Source: Fibrobacter sp. (GTDB lineage: Bacteria; Fibrobacterota; Chitinivibrionia; Chitinivibrionales; Chitinispirillaceae). Taken from it: DNA of 33,405 nucleotides. The notes under the pieces were generated by a model. It searched no databases. It was not told the DNA's origin and saw only the letters and a list, made by a program, of their open reading frames with translations. Each line of letters begins with the position of its first letter. The stretch's first letter is position 1. The translations under genes and the position numbers were made by a program. The DNA lies in assembly GCA_012513915.1 (NCBI GenBank), contig JAAZBG010000235.1:1-33405 (forward strand), given 5' to 3'. This document shows, piece by piece, positions 19,201-24,764 of the stretch.

Positions 19201-19785
19201 TGCAAGCTCACCATCAGCTTTAGCGTCGTAAACCGAGCGCATTGCAGGAATAGCTTTTTTGTAATCCTTTGCATTGAAATGGATAATTCCAAGTTCTTTC
19301 GCAGCAACGATATTTGCCTTATCAGTCTCAACAACTTTTTCAAGCGCAGATTTTGCATCAGCAGCTTTATTGAGTGCGATAGCAGCTTTTGCAAATTCCC
19401 AGCTTGCTTCACCGGTTTCTTTTATTGCAATAGCTTTCTTTGCCATCGCCATTGCACTCTCCGGCTGATTAAGCTTATTGTAAACACGCGCAGCTCCAAG
19501 CTGTGCCTCATAGTTTTTTTCATCATTGCGCATTGCAACCATATAACAGGCAAGCGCTTTTTCAACAAAGCCCTGATCTTCGTTTGCGATACCCAGCATT
19601 GCCCATGTTGCAGCATCACGCTCAGCAATCGGCAGTTTGTCTTCAGCATATTTTAACGCATCAGCATATTTGCCACCGATAAAAAGCTGCTTAAACGCCT
19701 CATCAGAGTAAACGTTCATAACAAGAAAAAGCATAAGGACATGAAGTGTACAAACGACACTCCGCTTTGCTGCACGAGCACTCAT
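10261..19785 (-). CDS. Giant exported tetratricopeptide-repeat (TPR) protein, about 3,174 residues
   Basis: Almost the whole protein consists of 34-residue TPR motifs (pattern ..A...Y..A....P.), perhaps 80-90 of them, which fold into a right-handed superhelix that binds other proteins. The N-terminus (MSARAAKRSVVCTLHVLMLFLVMNVYS) is a basic stretch plus a hydrophobic segment, so it is exported or anchored by its N-terminus. I start at the ATG at 19785 because GGAGG lies seven bases upstream; an in-frame ATG 33 bases earlier has none. The central two thirds is a tandem array of near-identical 272-residue units (see repeat entry). The N-terminal 600 and C-terminal 450 residues are more diverged TPRs. 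No enzymatic domain is visible. It is lysine- and alanine-rich and uses the same kind of codons as its neighbours. It is transcribed alone. A scaffold role in the periplasm or envelope is inferred; the partner is unknown. Confidence 0.9.
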   Translation of the reverse strand: MSARAAKRSVVCTLHVLMLFLVMNVYSDEAFKQLFIGGKYADALKYAEDKLPIAERDAATWAMLGIANEDQGFVEKALACYMVAMRNDEKNYEAQLGAARVYNKLNQPESAMAMAKKAIAIKETGEASWEFAKAAIALNKAADAKSALEKVVETDKANIVAAKELGIIHFNAKDYKKAIPAMRSVYDAKADGELALKLGRAYKSVNVPDSAAFFFNESLKDPKSAKPETSIDLARIYYQTEKFAEAAKQFSEINQEKLSADDLYKTAISIEKSSPDDKEKAAKFYEAAMVKYGTSTSKDALKAKEMAGRWKLQKRAFKDALDIFTSIQKADPNGKTVPDIFILLADANDGLGDRLKAIQMLERVTASNKDNIDAFARLAELYTKEKQADKAQAIYEKLITVQPNNPKVYLALGENAFKAKKYEDALRHFQKSFTLDQTPRAAEGMMQSAWELKRYDLAQDAAETALHKDPKLREPQVTLAKIHIINSNWPAAIQVIEGLVKLEPNNKTFWEKLASCYEKSNNPDKLAEADKAIINLDKKDVTSRTRYAKYALSKGDDKTALATYKELAVLTPSNADVFKNLYEISVKLGNRDDAVTYLKKYTAIKPQDAAASKTLGDILFDKKDSTGALTAYQAALTADPGIKGLYKKYAVLMMSRKGQEKELLTVLSNAVKAGEADEEIYSTLGEIHQNNKAYPQAIEMYTKALQLKPQNFEALASLAFCQEKAGKISDAIISYEQAVAMSGTAVKEMKALGDLYWQQNKKDQAVGAYKKYVEKAPTDAKTIRTIGDFEYDKKNYPEAVKYYGMVTGADSKTADFMLRYGDAVYQTNDLKKATEIFKAIAAANPKNPEPYKTLYEIAKKDSNNAAAAEYLKQYTALKPNDAAALKLLGDNYYELKNNQGALTAYRAVLKSDSTAKGFHKRYVELVNQSGTPDEKIKALSGAVAAGEAEPQMYSQLGNLYKAAGNCQKAIPNIEKASQADPKATDLLLSLAECQVKTGAIDKAILNYEQALAMMPNAVKEHKALGDLYTQQKKTEPAIRSYKKYLELTTDNSIAKLVAENSLAAKNYTDAIKYFGMITGEDAKSVPMLTAYGKACLEGQNNEKAIEIYRKLATLTPQNPDVFRALYDLSMRAGSKDDALQYLKSYTALRSGDAGAQKTLGDMLYDRKDNAAALNAYRAALKTDPAIKGIHARYAELLMASGGKDEEMVVALNGAIASGEADVKMYTRLGDIYTKRAEAIQPTKKTPNVTVQKQEGYANACKMYEKASQLDPKDNVLLSKLADCQANAGNANAAILSYEQAVAMNASASREYKVLGDLYVSQNKNDPAIKNYKKYLEKNSDNVLARKVGDFSFQQKNYADAVKYYGMVSGADAASAGVLKPYGESAYQLKDDMRAYQIYRQLSTLLPNDATVFQRLYELAGRAGTKDETLTYLKKYTTLKSNDATAQKTLGDMLYERKDNAGALNAYRTALKADPAIKGIFARFAELLMNNGGTEAEITTVLNSAIAANEADVKMYVRLGDIYVKQSNFVKAGQMYEKASQLDPKNAALLTSLGETQAKAGNASAAIMTYEQAIAMNPAANKEYRALGDLYTQQKRTESAVTNYKKYLEKSKDDQIAKLVGEAAYNAKNYPEAVRYLGMISGTEGSNVKYLQMYGDACYQNKDDLKAFQVYKQLAAVTPTDASVYKKLYELAGRVGTKEEVSLYLKKYTALNTTDASALKMLGDMLYDNKDLTGSLSAYRAALKADPSIKGIYSRYTELLLKNKGTEAEIVTAFNGAIGAGEADVSMYKQLGEIYYKQKNFVKAAQMYEKASQIDKKDATLLTLLADCQAKAGNASAAILTYEQAIAMNPAASKEYKSLGDMYMQQKREDAAIKNYKKYLEKNADNNLARQIGAFSMKEKNYPEAVRYYGLVTGADATSVDFLKAYAEASYAAKDDFKSYQIYKQLAQQTPNDASVYKKLSEISKRAGTKDEVLLYLKKYTSLVPNDAAAQKQLGDMLYEKKDGPGAIAAYRAVIKADPAAKGFYAKYAELVMASGNDSEIVTALSGAIAAGEADVKMYTRLGDIYVKRAETIIVNKKNPKTAVQKQENYDKACKMFEKASQLDPKNNVLITKLAESQVKAGNASAAILTYEQAIAMNPTASAEYKALGDLYMKQSKTDQAVKAYKKYLEKNADNTIAKLIGSHSFKQNNYPEAVRYLALVTGADAATKEHLKLYGEACYLAKDDFRAYQILKQLSTLTPNDPDVFEKLYDVAGRAGTKDEVLTYLKKLLTLKPNNAKGQRTLGDMLFETKDNAGALNAYRAALKADPKITGIYKRYATLVMSSGDDIEKVKALEGAIAANEADASMLATLAGIYKKQNQLVKAIDLYNKASKADPKNIQLLSELAESQMKNGNIAEATMTYEQVVVVNPAASKEYKMLGDLYVKQNKMEPAVKSYKKYLEKNASDNAIAMVVGEDAYKAKNYPEALRYFGMITGNDAKKTEILQMYADAAYQAQDNPKALRVYQELSTLTPKDPVVFKRLYEISLKAGASEQALVNLKKYVVLKPDDADAQAKLGDLLYDRKDDQNALVAYRNAIKANPSIKGVYKKFVELSMRYGTPDDKAKVLSAAIAAGEGDSRMYVQLGDIYKAAGKYQNAIPVYEKASQLDPKNGAILSSLALCQLKTGNLSQASITYEQAIAMNPNANKEYKQLGDLYMQQKKTSSAISAYKRYLEKGNADAEIALIVARNAYNAKNYPEAFKFFAYAKSNTTAEYHLQYGLSAVEVKDYKVAISELEKIRSTKAVVQSRDVAYKALALAYEKSGDIKTAAEVLNAYVRLPGVKDPDAAYQRAVVYETINAAQAVTMYEENTVNYPKDYRNFQKLGIYYARQPNATVKATKALEKCVQLVDTIGLVWLELGTLYGKQSREQDMLNAYRKFIEVDPTNAEACARIGEILLTRKMTDDAMVFLEMANSLKENDPKIMTLLARGYIMTKRKSEAAKLLEKVVKLSKGDIDDDLRRVLADVYMESGDFDKAANEYKALLAKKKTNAILSKYAEALIGMGKLSDAAKAVEEVKASEPENIDAHMALGKIKVAQKKYDEAIETYKEILYINQNYAPALCERANVYMIQGKYEWAKTFYTRTLKADPRNAIAHLGLARIAKNEKDYAGYTDHLEKARKLDPNNKDILDELKSVKR
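11460..18005 (-). repeat. Array of about eight 816-bp coding repeats inside the TPR gene
   Basis: The segment encoding Tyr-Lys-Lys-Tyr-Leu recurs with its key codon at 17470, 16654, 15784, 14968, 14152, 13285, 12472 and 11656. The intervals are 816, 870, 816, 816, 867, 813 and 816 bases. 816 bases is 272 codons, exactly eight TPRs of 34 residues. Each unit has the landmarks YLKKYT, GDMLYDRKD, AYRAALKADP, GAIAAGEADVKMY, YEKASQLDPKN, TYEQAIAMNP and KNYPEAVRY in that order. The two long intervals come from an inserted 18-codon segment. Boundaries are approximate because the repeat phase is arbitrary. Confidence 0.88.
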
Positions 19786-20338
19786 AGACCATCCTCCGAA
19801 GTTCTTGAAATAATCCAATTATTGACTTTGCACTGCACTCTATGTAAGCCTGTTTTATAGATCAAACGCAAGTTTGTATACTATAACACTGGTTGGTTCA
19901 TAAGATCTACAATCATAGATTTTCTTTTTGAATATAAATCCTTACCGTTCTAAATGGAAGCCCCTTTTTGCAGATTTGTTGTGATTTTTCAGTATTATTA
20001 TTTACAAATTCTGAAGCAGCATGAAATAACGTTTATACTGGGTTCTTATTATTAACAACACTGTATAAAATAAACAGGGTATCTTGACATCCGGCATCAT
20101 TGATTCCAGGAGATCCATAAATCCATCCGCTGTACAGCAATCAATTATCCTTTTCTGATTAATGTATTTAACGTATTTTAGACTTCAAACAGAATGATAG
20201 CCTGATTTCTCATTCCTGTCTGAAAATAATTCATCAGTATCATTCTAATGATTGTCTGGCATGAAGTTCTTCGGATCTGAAACCAGAAAACGGTTATTGT
20301 TAGTAAAAGTGCAAAAATTCCACGACTGGATTAGACAT
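19786..20338. other. Divergent intergenic region between the TPR gene and pyrK
   Basis: This AT-rich stretch should hold the promoters of the leftward TPR gene and the rightward pyr genes. I see a small perfect hairpin CAAACGCAAGTTTG (19864-19877) but no supported gene, RNA or clear promoter. The pyrK frame is open back to a TTG at 20252, but that part shows no family similarity. Confidence 0.4.
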
Positions 20339-21109
20339 ATGCTTCAATTTGACGTAACAGTTTTACAAAACATTAAAATTGCAGACTCATTTTACTATCT
20401 GGAAATGACCTGGAATCAGGATACACCGGTACTCCCCGGACATTTTCTAACTCTTCGCATTACAGACGATACAACACCGCTCCTGCGACGCCCCTTTGCA
20501 TTCTCAGGATTTAATCCGGAGTTATCAACATGCTCAATCATATATCAAAAACGCGGCAGAGGAACAGAGCTTCTTACAGCAAAACTAAAGGGTGATACAA
20601 TCAATCTTATCGGACCACTCGGCAATCCATTTTCCAACCCGTCTAATGGAAGTAAACCGGTTCTCGTTGCCGGTGGAATCGGCGTTGGTCCTATGCTGTT
20701 TCTTGCATCAGAATTTAAACGCAGACAACTGCCATTTTCATTCATTTTCGGATGCAGAACAAAAAGTTTCATTCCCGACCTTGACGCCTTCAGGATGATC
20801 GATCCCGTGATCTGTACCGATGATGGCAGTGCCGGTTTTAAAGGGACTACAGCAGATTATTTGAAAACGACCGAAAAATCGATACAAAATAGTGATACGG
20901 TGTACTGCTGCGGACCTCACCCGATGCTCAAAGCCTGCCACGAACTTGCACTTCGCACCGGTTCATCCTGTGAAGTTTCAGTTGAACAGATCATGGCATG
21001 CGGTGTTGGTGCGTGTATGGGATGTGTCGTAAAAACGGTAGCAGAACCGGGGTATGCCCGTGCATGTAAAGAGGGCCCTGTATTTAACAGCAACGATCTT
21101 TTGTGGTAA
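20339..21109 (+). CDS. pyrK: Dihydroorotate dehydrogenase B, electron-transfer subunit
   Basis: This subunit passes electrons from PyrD to NAD+ through FAD and a [2Fe-2S] cluster in pyrimidine synthesis. The FAD site is RRPFAFSGF (50-58), the nucleotide-binding loop AGGIGVGPM (111-119), and the CCGPHPML segment (190-197) is typical of ferredoxin reductases. The C-terminal cluster ligands are Cys221, Cys226, Cys229 and Cys243 (CGVGACMGC ... ARAC). I chose the ATG at 20339 because the protein then starts MLQFDVTVLQ like other PyrK proteins and has the usual length (256 residues). In-frame starts at 20252 (TTG) and 20261 (ATG) would add an unmatched basic extension. No start has a good ribosome site, so the start remains uncertain. 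pyrD follows after 117 bp on the same strand. Confidence 0.9.
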   Translation: MLQFDVTVLQNIKIADSFYYLEMTWNQDTPVLPGHFLTLRITDDTTPLLRRPFAFSGFNPELSTCSIIYQKRGRGTELLTAKLKGDTINLIGPLGNPFSNPSNGSKPVLVAGGIGVGPMLFLASEFKRRQLPFSFIFGCRTKSFIPDLDAFRMIDPVICTDDGSAGFKGTTADYLKTTEKSIQNSDTVYCCGPHPMLKACHELALRTGSSCEVSVEQIMACGVGACMGCVVKTVAEPGYARACKEGPVFNSNDLLW

Positions 21110-21226
21110 CAAGTCCGTAAAGCTCTGGAGCAATTATTTTTAACGTGCAATCCAGAAACCAACTAACCGGACTATGCAATTTTTAAGATCTGAAAATTAA
21201 CCATTAAAAACAATCAGGACAGAACC

Positions 21227-22132
21227 ATGGATTTATCGGTACGCATTGGAAATAAACTACTCCCAAACCCTGTCGGGGTTGCATCCGGAACATTTGGCTA
21301 TGGCAGTGAATACGAAGACTTGATTGACATATCACGACTCGGTGCAATCTATACAAAAGCAGTAACCATTAAGCCCCGTCCAGGTAATGACATTCCACGA
21401 ATTGTCGAGACACCATCAGGAATAATCAATTCCATAGGACTTGCCAATGTCGGTGTTGACAAATTCATAAGCGAAAAAGTTCCACACCTTGCCCAACTTC
21501 CCTGTGCGATTATCGCGAATGTTGCAGGATCAACCGAGGATGAGTATGCTGAAGTCACAAAAAAGCTTGAATCAAGTGAATCACTCTGGGGATATGAGAT
21601 CAACATTTCATGTCCAAATGTCAAGTGTGGCGGTATGTCCTTCGGTACCGATCCGTCACAAGTCGAAAAACTTACATCACGCCTGAGAGCACTCACCAAA
21701 CGTCCCCTTATCATAAAGCTGACACCAAATGTTACCGACATTACCGTAATAGCAAAAGCAGCACAAAATGGCGGTGCTGATGCAGTCTCATGTATCAACA
21801 CACTTGTCGGAATGGTAATTGATACAAAGAAAAAAACTCCTGTACTTCAGATGAAAACCGGTGGACTCAGCGGACCGGCAATAAGGCCGGTTGGAGTCGC
21901 CATGACTTACCGTGTTAAACGCGCGGTATCAATACCTGTAATCGGCATGGGCGGTATCATGACTGCTGATGATGCAATCCAATACCTTCTCGCAGGTGCT
22001 TCGGCAGTACAGATCGGCACCGGGACCTTTATTGATCCCCGGATACCATCACAGGTGCTTGATGGCATCGTGGAATACTGCAAACGGGAGGGTTTTGAGA
22101 GTGTGAAAGCGATCAATGAGGTACTGCAATAA
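21227..22132 (+). CDS. pyrD: Dihydroorotate dehydrogenase, catalytic subunit (class 1B)
   Basis: This FMN enzyme oxidises dihydroorotate to orotate, step four of pyrimidine synthesis. Its 301 residues match class 1B: start NPVGVASGTFGYG (14-26), substrate loop NISCPNVKCGG (126-136) with Cys129 as the catalytic base, FMN-binding Lys in IIKLTPNVTD, and the C-terminal phosphate-binding part PVIGMGGIMTADDAI and AVQIGTGTF. Cys rather than Ser at the base position, and the neighbouring pyrK, identify the soluble NAD-linked type rather than the quinone-linked membrane enzyme. This suits an anaerobe. The ATG at 21227 follows a modest CAGGAC ribosome site. Translation of pyrK and pyrD is probably from one message, as no terminator separates them. 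Confidence 0.95.
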   Translation: MDLSVRIGNKLLPNPVGVASGTFGYGSEYEDLIDISRLGAIYTKAVTIKPRPGNDIPRIVETPSGIINSIGLANVGVDKFISEKVPHLAQLPCAIIANVAGSTEDEYAEVTKKLESSESLWGYEINISCPNVKCGGMSFGTDPSQVEKLTSRLRALTKRPLIIKLTPNVTDITVIAKAAQNGGADAVSCINTLVGMVIDTKKKTPVLQMKTGGLSGPAIRPVGVAMTYRVKRAVSIPVIGMGGIMTADDAIQYLLAGASAVQIGTGTFIDPRIPSQVLDGIVEYCKREGFESVKAINEVLQ

Positions 22133-22136
22133 CAAT

Positions 22137-22159
22137 AAAAAGGGGGCTTCAAAGCCCCC
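22137..22159 (-). terminator. Rho-independent terminator after clpP
   Basis: GGGGGCTT (22142-22149) and AAGCCCCC (22152-22159) form a perfect stem. On the minus strand it is followed by TTTTT, so it ends the cysS-clpP transcript. On the plus strand no T run follows, so it serves pyrD less well. Confidence 0.8.
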
Positions 22160-22192
22160 ACGAATTACAAGTAACAAGTCACGTTTCTCACG

Positions 22193-22798
22193 TCATTTAC
22201 TTTTTTTCACCGAAATCACTTTATCAACAATGCCATACTTCTTTGCCTCATCGGCAGACATGAAAAAGTCGCGATCGGTATCCTCAACAATTTTCTTGAG
22301 TGGCTGACCGGTGTGATCCGCAAGCATCTGGTTGAGTTTTTCCCTGAGACGAAGCATCTCTTCCGCCTGAATCTGAATATCTGATGCAGGTCCGAACATA
22401 TTACCACTGATAAGCGGCTGATGAATCAGCACACGGGCATGTTCCCAGACAGAACGTTTTCCTTTTGTACCGGCAGTGAGCAGCACTGACGCCATACTTG
22501 CCGCCTGACCCATACAAACAGTTGCAATATCCGATTTTGCAAACTGCATTGCATCATAGATGGCAAGCCCGGATGAGATTACGCCGCCGGGACTATTGAT
22601 GAAAATGGTGATATCATCCGTTCCCTGTCCATCAAAGTAAAGGATCTTCTTTACAATCGATTCTGCAGATTCATCATTGATTTCGCCCCAAAGAAAAATC
22701 TCGCGACGCTTAAGAAACTGCTCTTCAATCTCGCGCCCCGGAGCCATCATGCTTTTCATCATATCTTCTTTATCTTTTTCTTTTTTTTCGCCAGCCAT
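22193..22798 (-). CDS. clpP: ATP-dependent Clp protease proteolytic subunit
   Basis: This 201-residue serine protease forms the two-ring barrel that degrades proteins fed to it by ClpX or ClpA. The catalytic triad is Ser101 (GQAASMAS), His126 (RVLIHQPL) and Asp175 (DTDRDFFMS), with the same spacings of 25 and 49 residues as in E. coli. The oxyanion strand FINSPGGVISSG is intact. The N-terminus is about ten residues longer and more charged (MAGEKKEKDKEDMM) than many ClpP proteins, possibly a short propeptide. AAGGAG lies at good spacing before the ATG. cysS ends 30 bp upstream on the same strand, so the two are likely co-transcribed. No clpX is seen in the window. Confidence 0.96.
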   Translation of the reverse strand: MAGEKKEKDKEDMMKSMMAPGREIEEQFLKRREIFLWGEINDESAESIVKKILYFDGQGTDDITIFINSPGGVISSGLAIYDAMQFAKSDIATVCMGQAASMASVLLTAGTKGKRSVWEHARVLIHQPLISGNMFGPASDIQIQAEEMLRLREKLNQMLADHTGQPLKKIVEDTDRDFFMSADEAKKYGIVDKVISVKKSK

Positions 22799-22828
22799 TA
22801 TTTTCTCCTTATGTATAATTAGTTTTTA

Positions 22829-24334
22829 TCACGACAATGCAGCTACAACCGCATCACAATTCGCACATACCGATGATGAAATCTGACACTCAGTTGATCC
22901 ATCCGGCATATCTTTCATTATAATATTCTGTGCAGTTAATGCATTACGAATTTCATCAGACAGCTTAAAATTTTTCTCTTTTCGCGCAGTTCTCCGGGCC
23001 TGTATCTTCGCAACAAGCACATTTTTTAACGCATCCGGTACCGGTACCGGTGAATCAAATGTAATCGCAGGCCCATCGCCACTGATTACCGACTGTTTTG
23101 TTTCAAGTGGTACAGCCAGCAGATCAAGACCAAGAATGTCATCCGCAACAACAGCACAAGCCCTTCGCACCTGAGATTCAATTGATGTATCCTTAAGTAA
23201 ATCCCATAACGCAGCAACTGCCCGGGGCATATTCAGGTCATCATTTACGTGGTGATAAAACGTTTCCATCAGGGTTGCAACCTTTGATGCATCTGCAATT
23301 ACCGTACTTTCTGGTGGAACCGTTTTTTTCATATTGCCAAGACTTACGGCAGATGCCTTAAGCCCATCCATAGTGAATGTCAATGGACTGCGATAATGTG
23401 CTGTAAAGCAAAACATTCTATAAGCAAGCGGATTGATTCCCTCATTTTTAACGGTATCAAGTGTTATAAATGTCCCACCCGACTTGGACATCTTTACATT
23501 ACCCATATTCAGAAATTCACCATGCATCCAGAAGTTCGCGAATTTTGTACCTGTTGCGGCTTCGGTCTGAGCAATCTCATTCGTGTGATGCACCCTGATG
23601 TGATCCGTGCCGCCACAGTGAATGTCAAGCGGCAGATCAAGATACGCAAGTGACATCGCACTGCACTCAATATGCCAACCAGGGAAACCAACACCCCAGG
23701 GACTATCCCATTCCATCTGACGTTTCTGGTCTTTTGGCGAAAACTTCCAGAGTGCAAAATCTGTCGGCGCACGCTTCTCCCCCATATCTACACGCTCACC
23801 CGCACGCAGACTCTCAGGCTCAAGGCGCGCAAAATCACAATATGATGGAAATTTGACCGTATCAAAATAGATACCATCTGATGTTTTATAGGTAAACCCA
23901 CGATTTTCAAGAATCGTGACCAGTTCAATCATGTGTTTAATATGATCCGTTGCTTTCGGCCACACATCAGCCTCAAGGATATTAAGATCTTTAGCATTTT
24001 CCCTGAATTTTGCAGTAAAATGCTCGGCAATCTGCCAGACTGTCTTTCCCTCACGTAAAGCGCCTTTTTCCATTTTGTCATCACCAGAATCTGCATCTGA
24101 TGTCAAATGACCGACATCGGTGATATTTATTACATGCTTCACCTTATAACCGTTAAACGTGAGAACACGTTTAAGCACATCTTCAAAGATATACGTTCTC
24201 AAGTTGCCTATATGCGCATAGTTATACACCGTTGGCCCGCAACAATACATGCCGGCCTGTTTTTCTTTTACAGAAAAAAACTGCTCAACACTGCGACTCG
24301 CTGTATTATAAAGATACAGTGGTTTCATGTACAT
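22829..24334 (-). CDS. cysS: Cysteinyl-tRNA synthetase
   Basis: This class I enzyme charges tRNA-Cys. The HIGH-type signature is HIGN (41-44) and KMSKS lies at 281-285. The zinc ligands Cys32, Cys224, His249 and Glu253 keep E. coli spacing and set cysteine specificity. The DALR-type anticodon region covers about 350-470. After the usual end, the protein continues with about 20 residues (STECQISSSVCANCDAVVAA) that contain three more Cys residues; I do not know their role. Two in-frame ATGs compete: 24334 has AGGAG only four bases away, while 24328 has it at ten. MKPLYLYNT from the second resembles other CysS starts, so either may be used. clpP follows after 30 bp. Confidence 0.95.
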   Translation of the reverse strand: MYMKPLYLYNTASRSVEQFFSVKEKQAGMYCCGPTVYNYAHIGNLRTYIFEDVLKRVLTFNGYKVKHVINITDVGHLTSDADSGDDKMEKGALREGKTVWQIAEHFTAKFRENAKDLNILEADVWPKATDHIKHMIELVTILENRGFTYKTSDGIYFDTVKFPSYCDFARLEPESLRAGERVDMGEKRAPTDFALWKFSPKDQKRQMEWDSPWGVGFPGWHIECSAMSLAYLDLPLDIHCGGTDHIRVHHTNEIAQTEAATGTKFANFWMHGEFLNMGNVKMSKSGGTFITLDTVKNEGINPLAYRMFCFTAHYRSPLTFTMDGLKASAVSLGNMKKTVPPESTVIADASKVATLMETFYHHVNDDLNMPRAVAALWDLLKDTSIESQVRRACAVVADDILGLDLLAVPLETKQSVISGDGPAITFDSPVPVPDALKNVLVAKIQARRTARKEKNFKLSDEIRNALTAQNIIMKDMPDGSTECQISSSVCANCDAVVAALS

Positions 24335-24700
24335 TACTCTCCTGATCCTGTATGCTGCGATTATACATCACATGCGTTATTGGTGTCGCCTTGCAGCTGC
24401 AATCATGTGATTAAGGTGGACATTATCAGAAAACGCCTTTTAACTGATCATCAACCAGACAGCATACCTACTTAGTTTAGCTGCAGTTACACATCACGAT
24501 CATACAATGCATGTCCCCTTTGCACGACGATGCGCAGCAAGCATACTAATATAGGTCAGGCATGATAGGATAGTCAATAAGGTTGAGGGAGAGAAGATGT
24601 GGGATGTTAAGAGCTAATAACCAATAGCCAGTAACAGGTTTTCTGTGAACGCTACCGGAATGCATACCGGTGCTTTGTTTGTATGCTCAGGAACCTTGAA
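24335..24700. other. Intergenic region upstream of cysS
   Basis: No gene or structured RNA is supported here. The part around 24600-24650 has a low-complexity tract of short 'TAA-CC/AATAGCC' words (AAGAGCTAATAACCAATAGC) of a kind seen in other intergenic spots of this window. The cysS promoter should lie in the right-to-left reading of this region but is not obvious. Confidence 0.4.
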
Positions 24701-24702
24701 AT

Positions 24703-24740
24703 AAAAAAATGCCCGACAGTAATAAACCTGCCGGGCATTT
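24703..24740 (-). terminator. Rho-independent terminator of the hydrogenase operon
   Basis: AAATGCCCG (24707-24715) pairs with CGGGCATTT (24732-24740), and after one A/C mismatch CAG pairs with CTG. On the minus strand a run of seven T follows. It lies 25 bases after the hydA stop codon. Confidence 0.85.
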
Positions 24741-24764
24741 CACTTCAACAATTAACAATCGTTC

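Noticed and set aside
10320..19656. Many frames of 60-190 codons on both strands across the TPR gene
   Set aside because: They recur with the repeat unit, lack ribosome sites and have the skewed composition (rich in Leu, Met, Arg, His or Cys) of shadow frames. The 3,174-codon frame explains the region.
10261..19785. CRISPR-like or tandem non-coding array
   Set aside because: The repeats are long, in frame, diverged at third positions and translate to TPR motifs, so they are coding repeats.
20252..20338. Longer PyrK from TTG 20252 or ATG 20261
   Set aside because: No ribosome site at either, and PyrK proteins normally start close to the FDVTVL strand. Not fully excluded.
24335..24700. tRNA or riboswitch (for example a T-box) upstream of cysS
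   Set aside because: No cloverleaf, no T-box core and no terminator/antiterminator pair could be found ahead of cysS.
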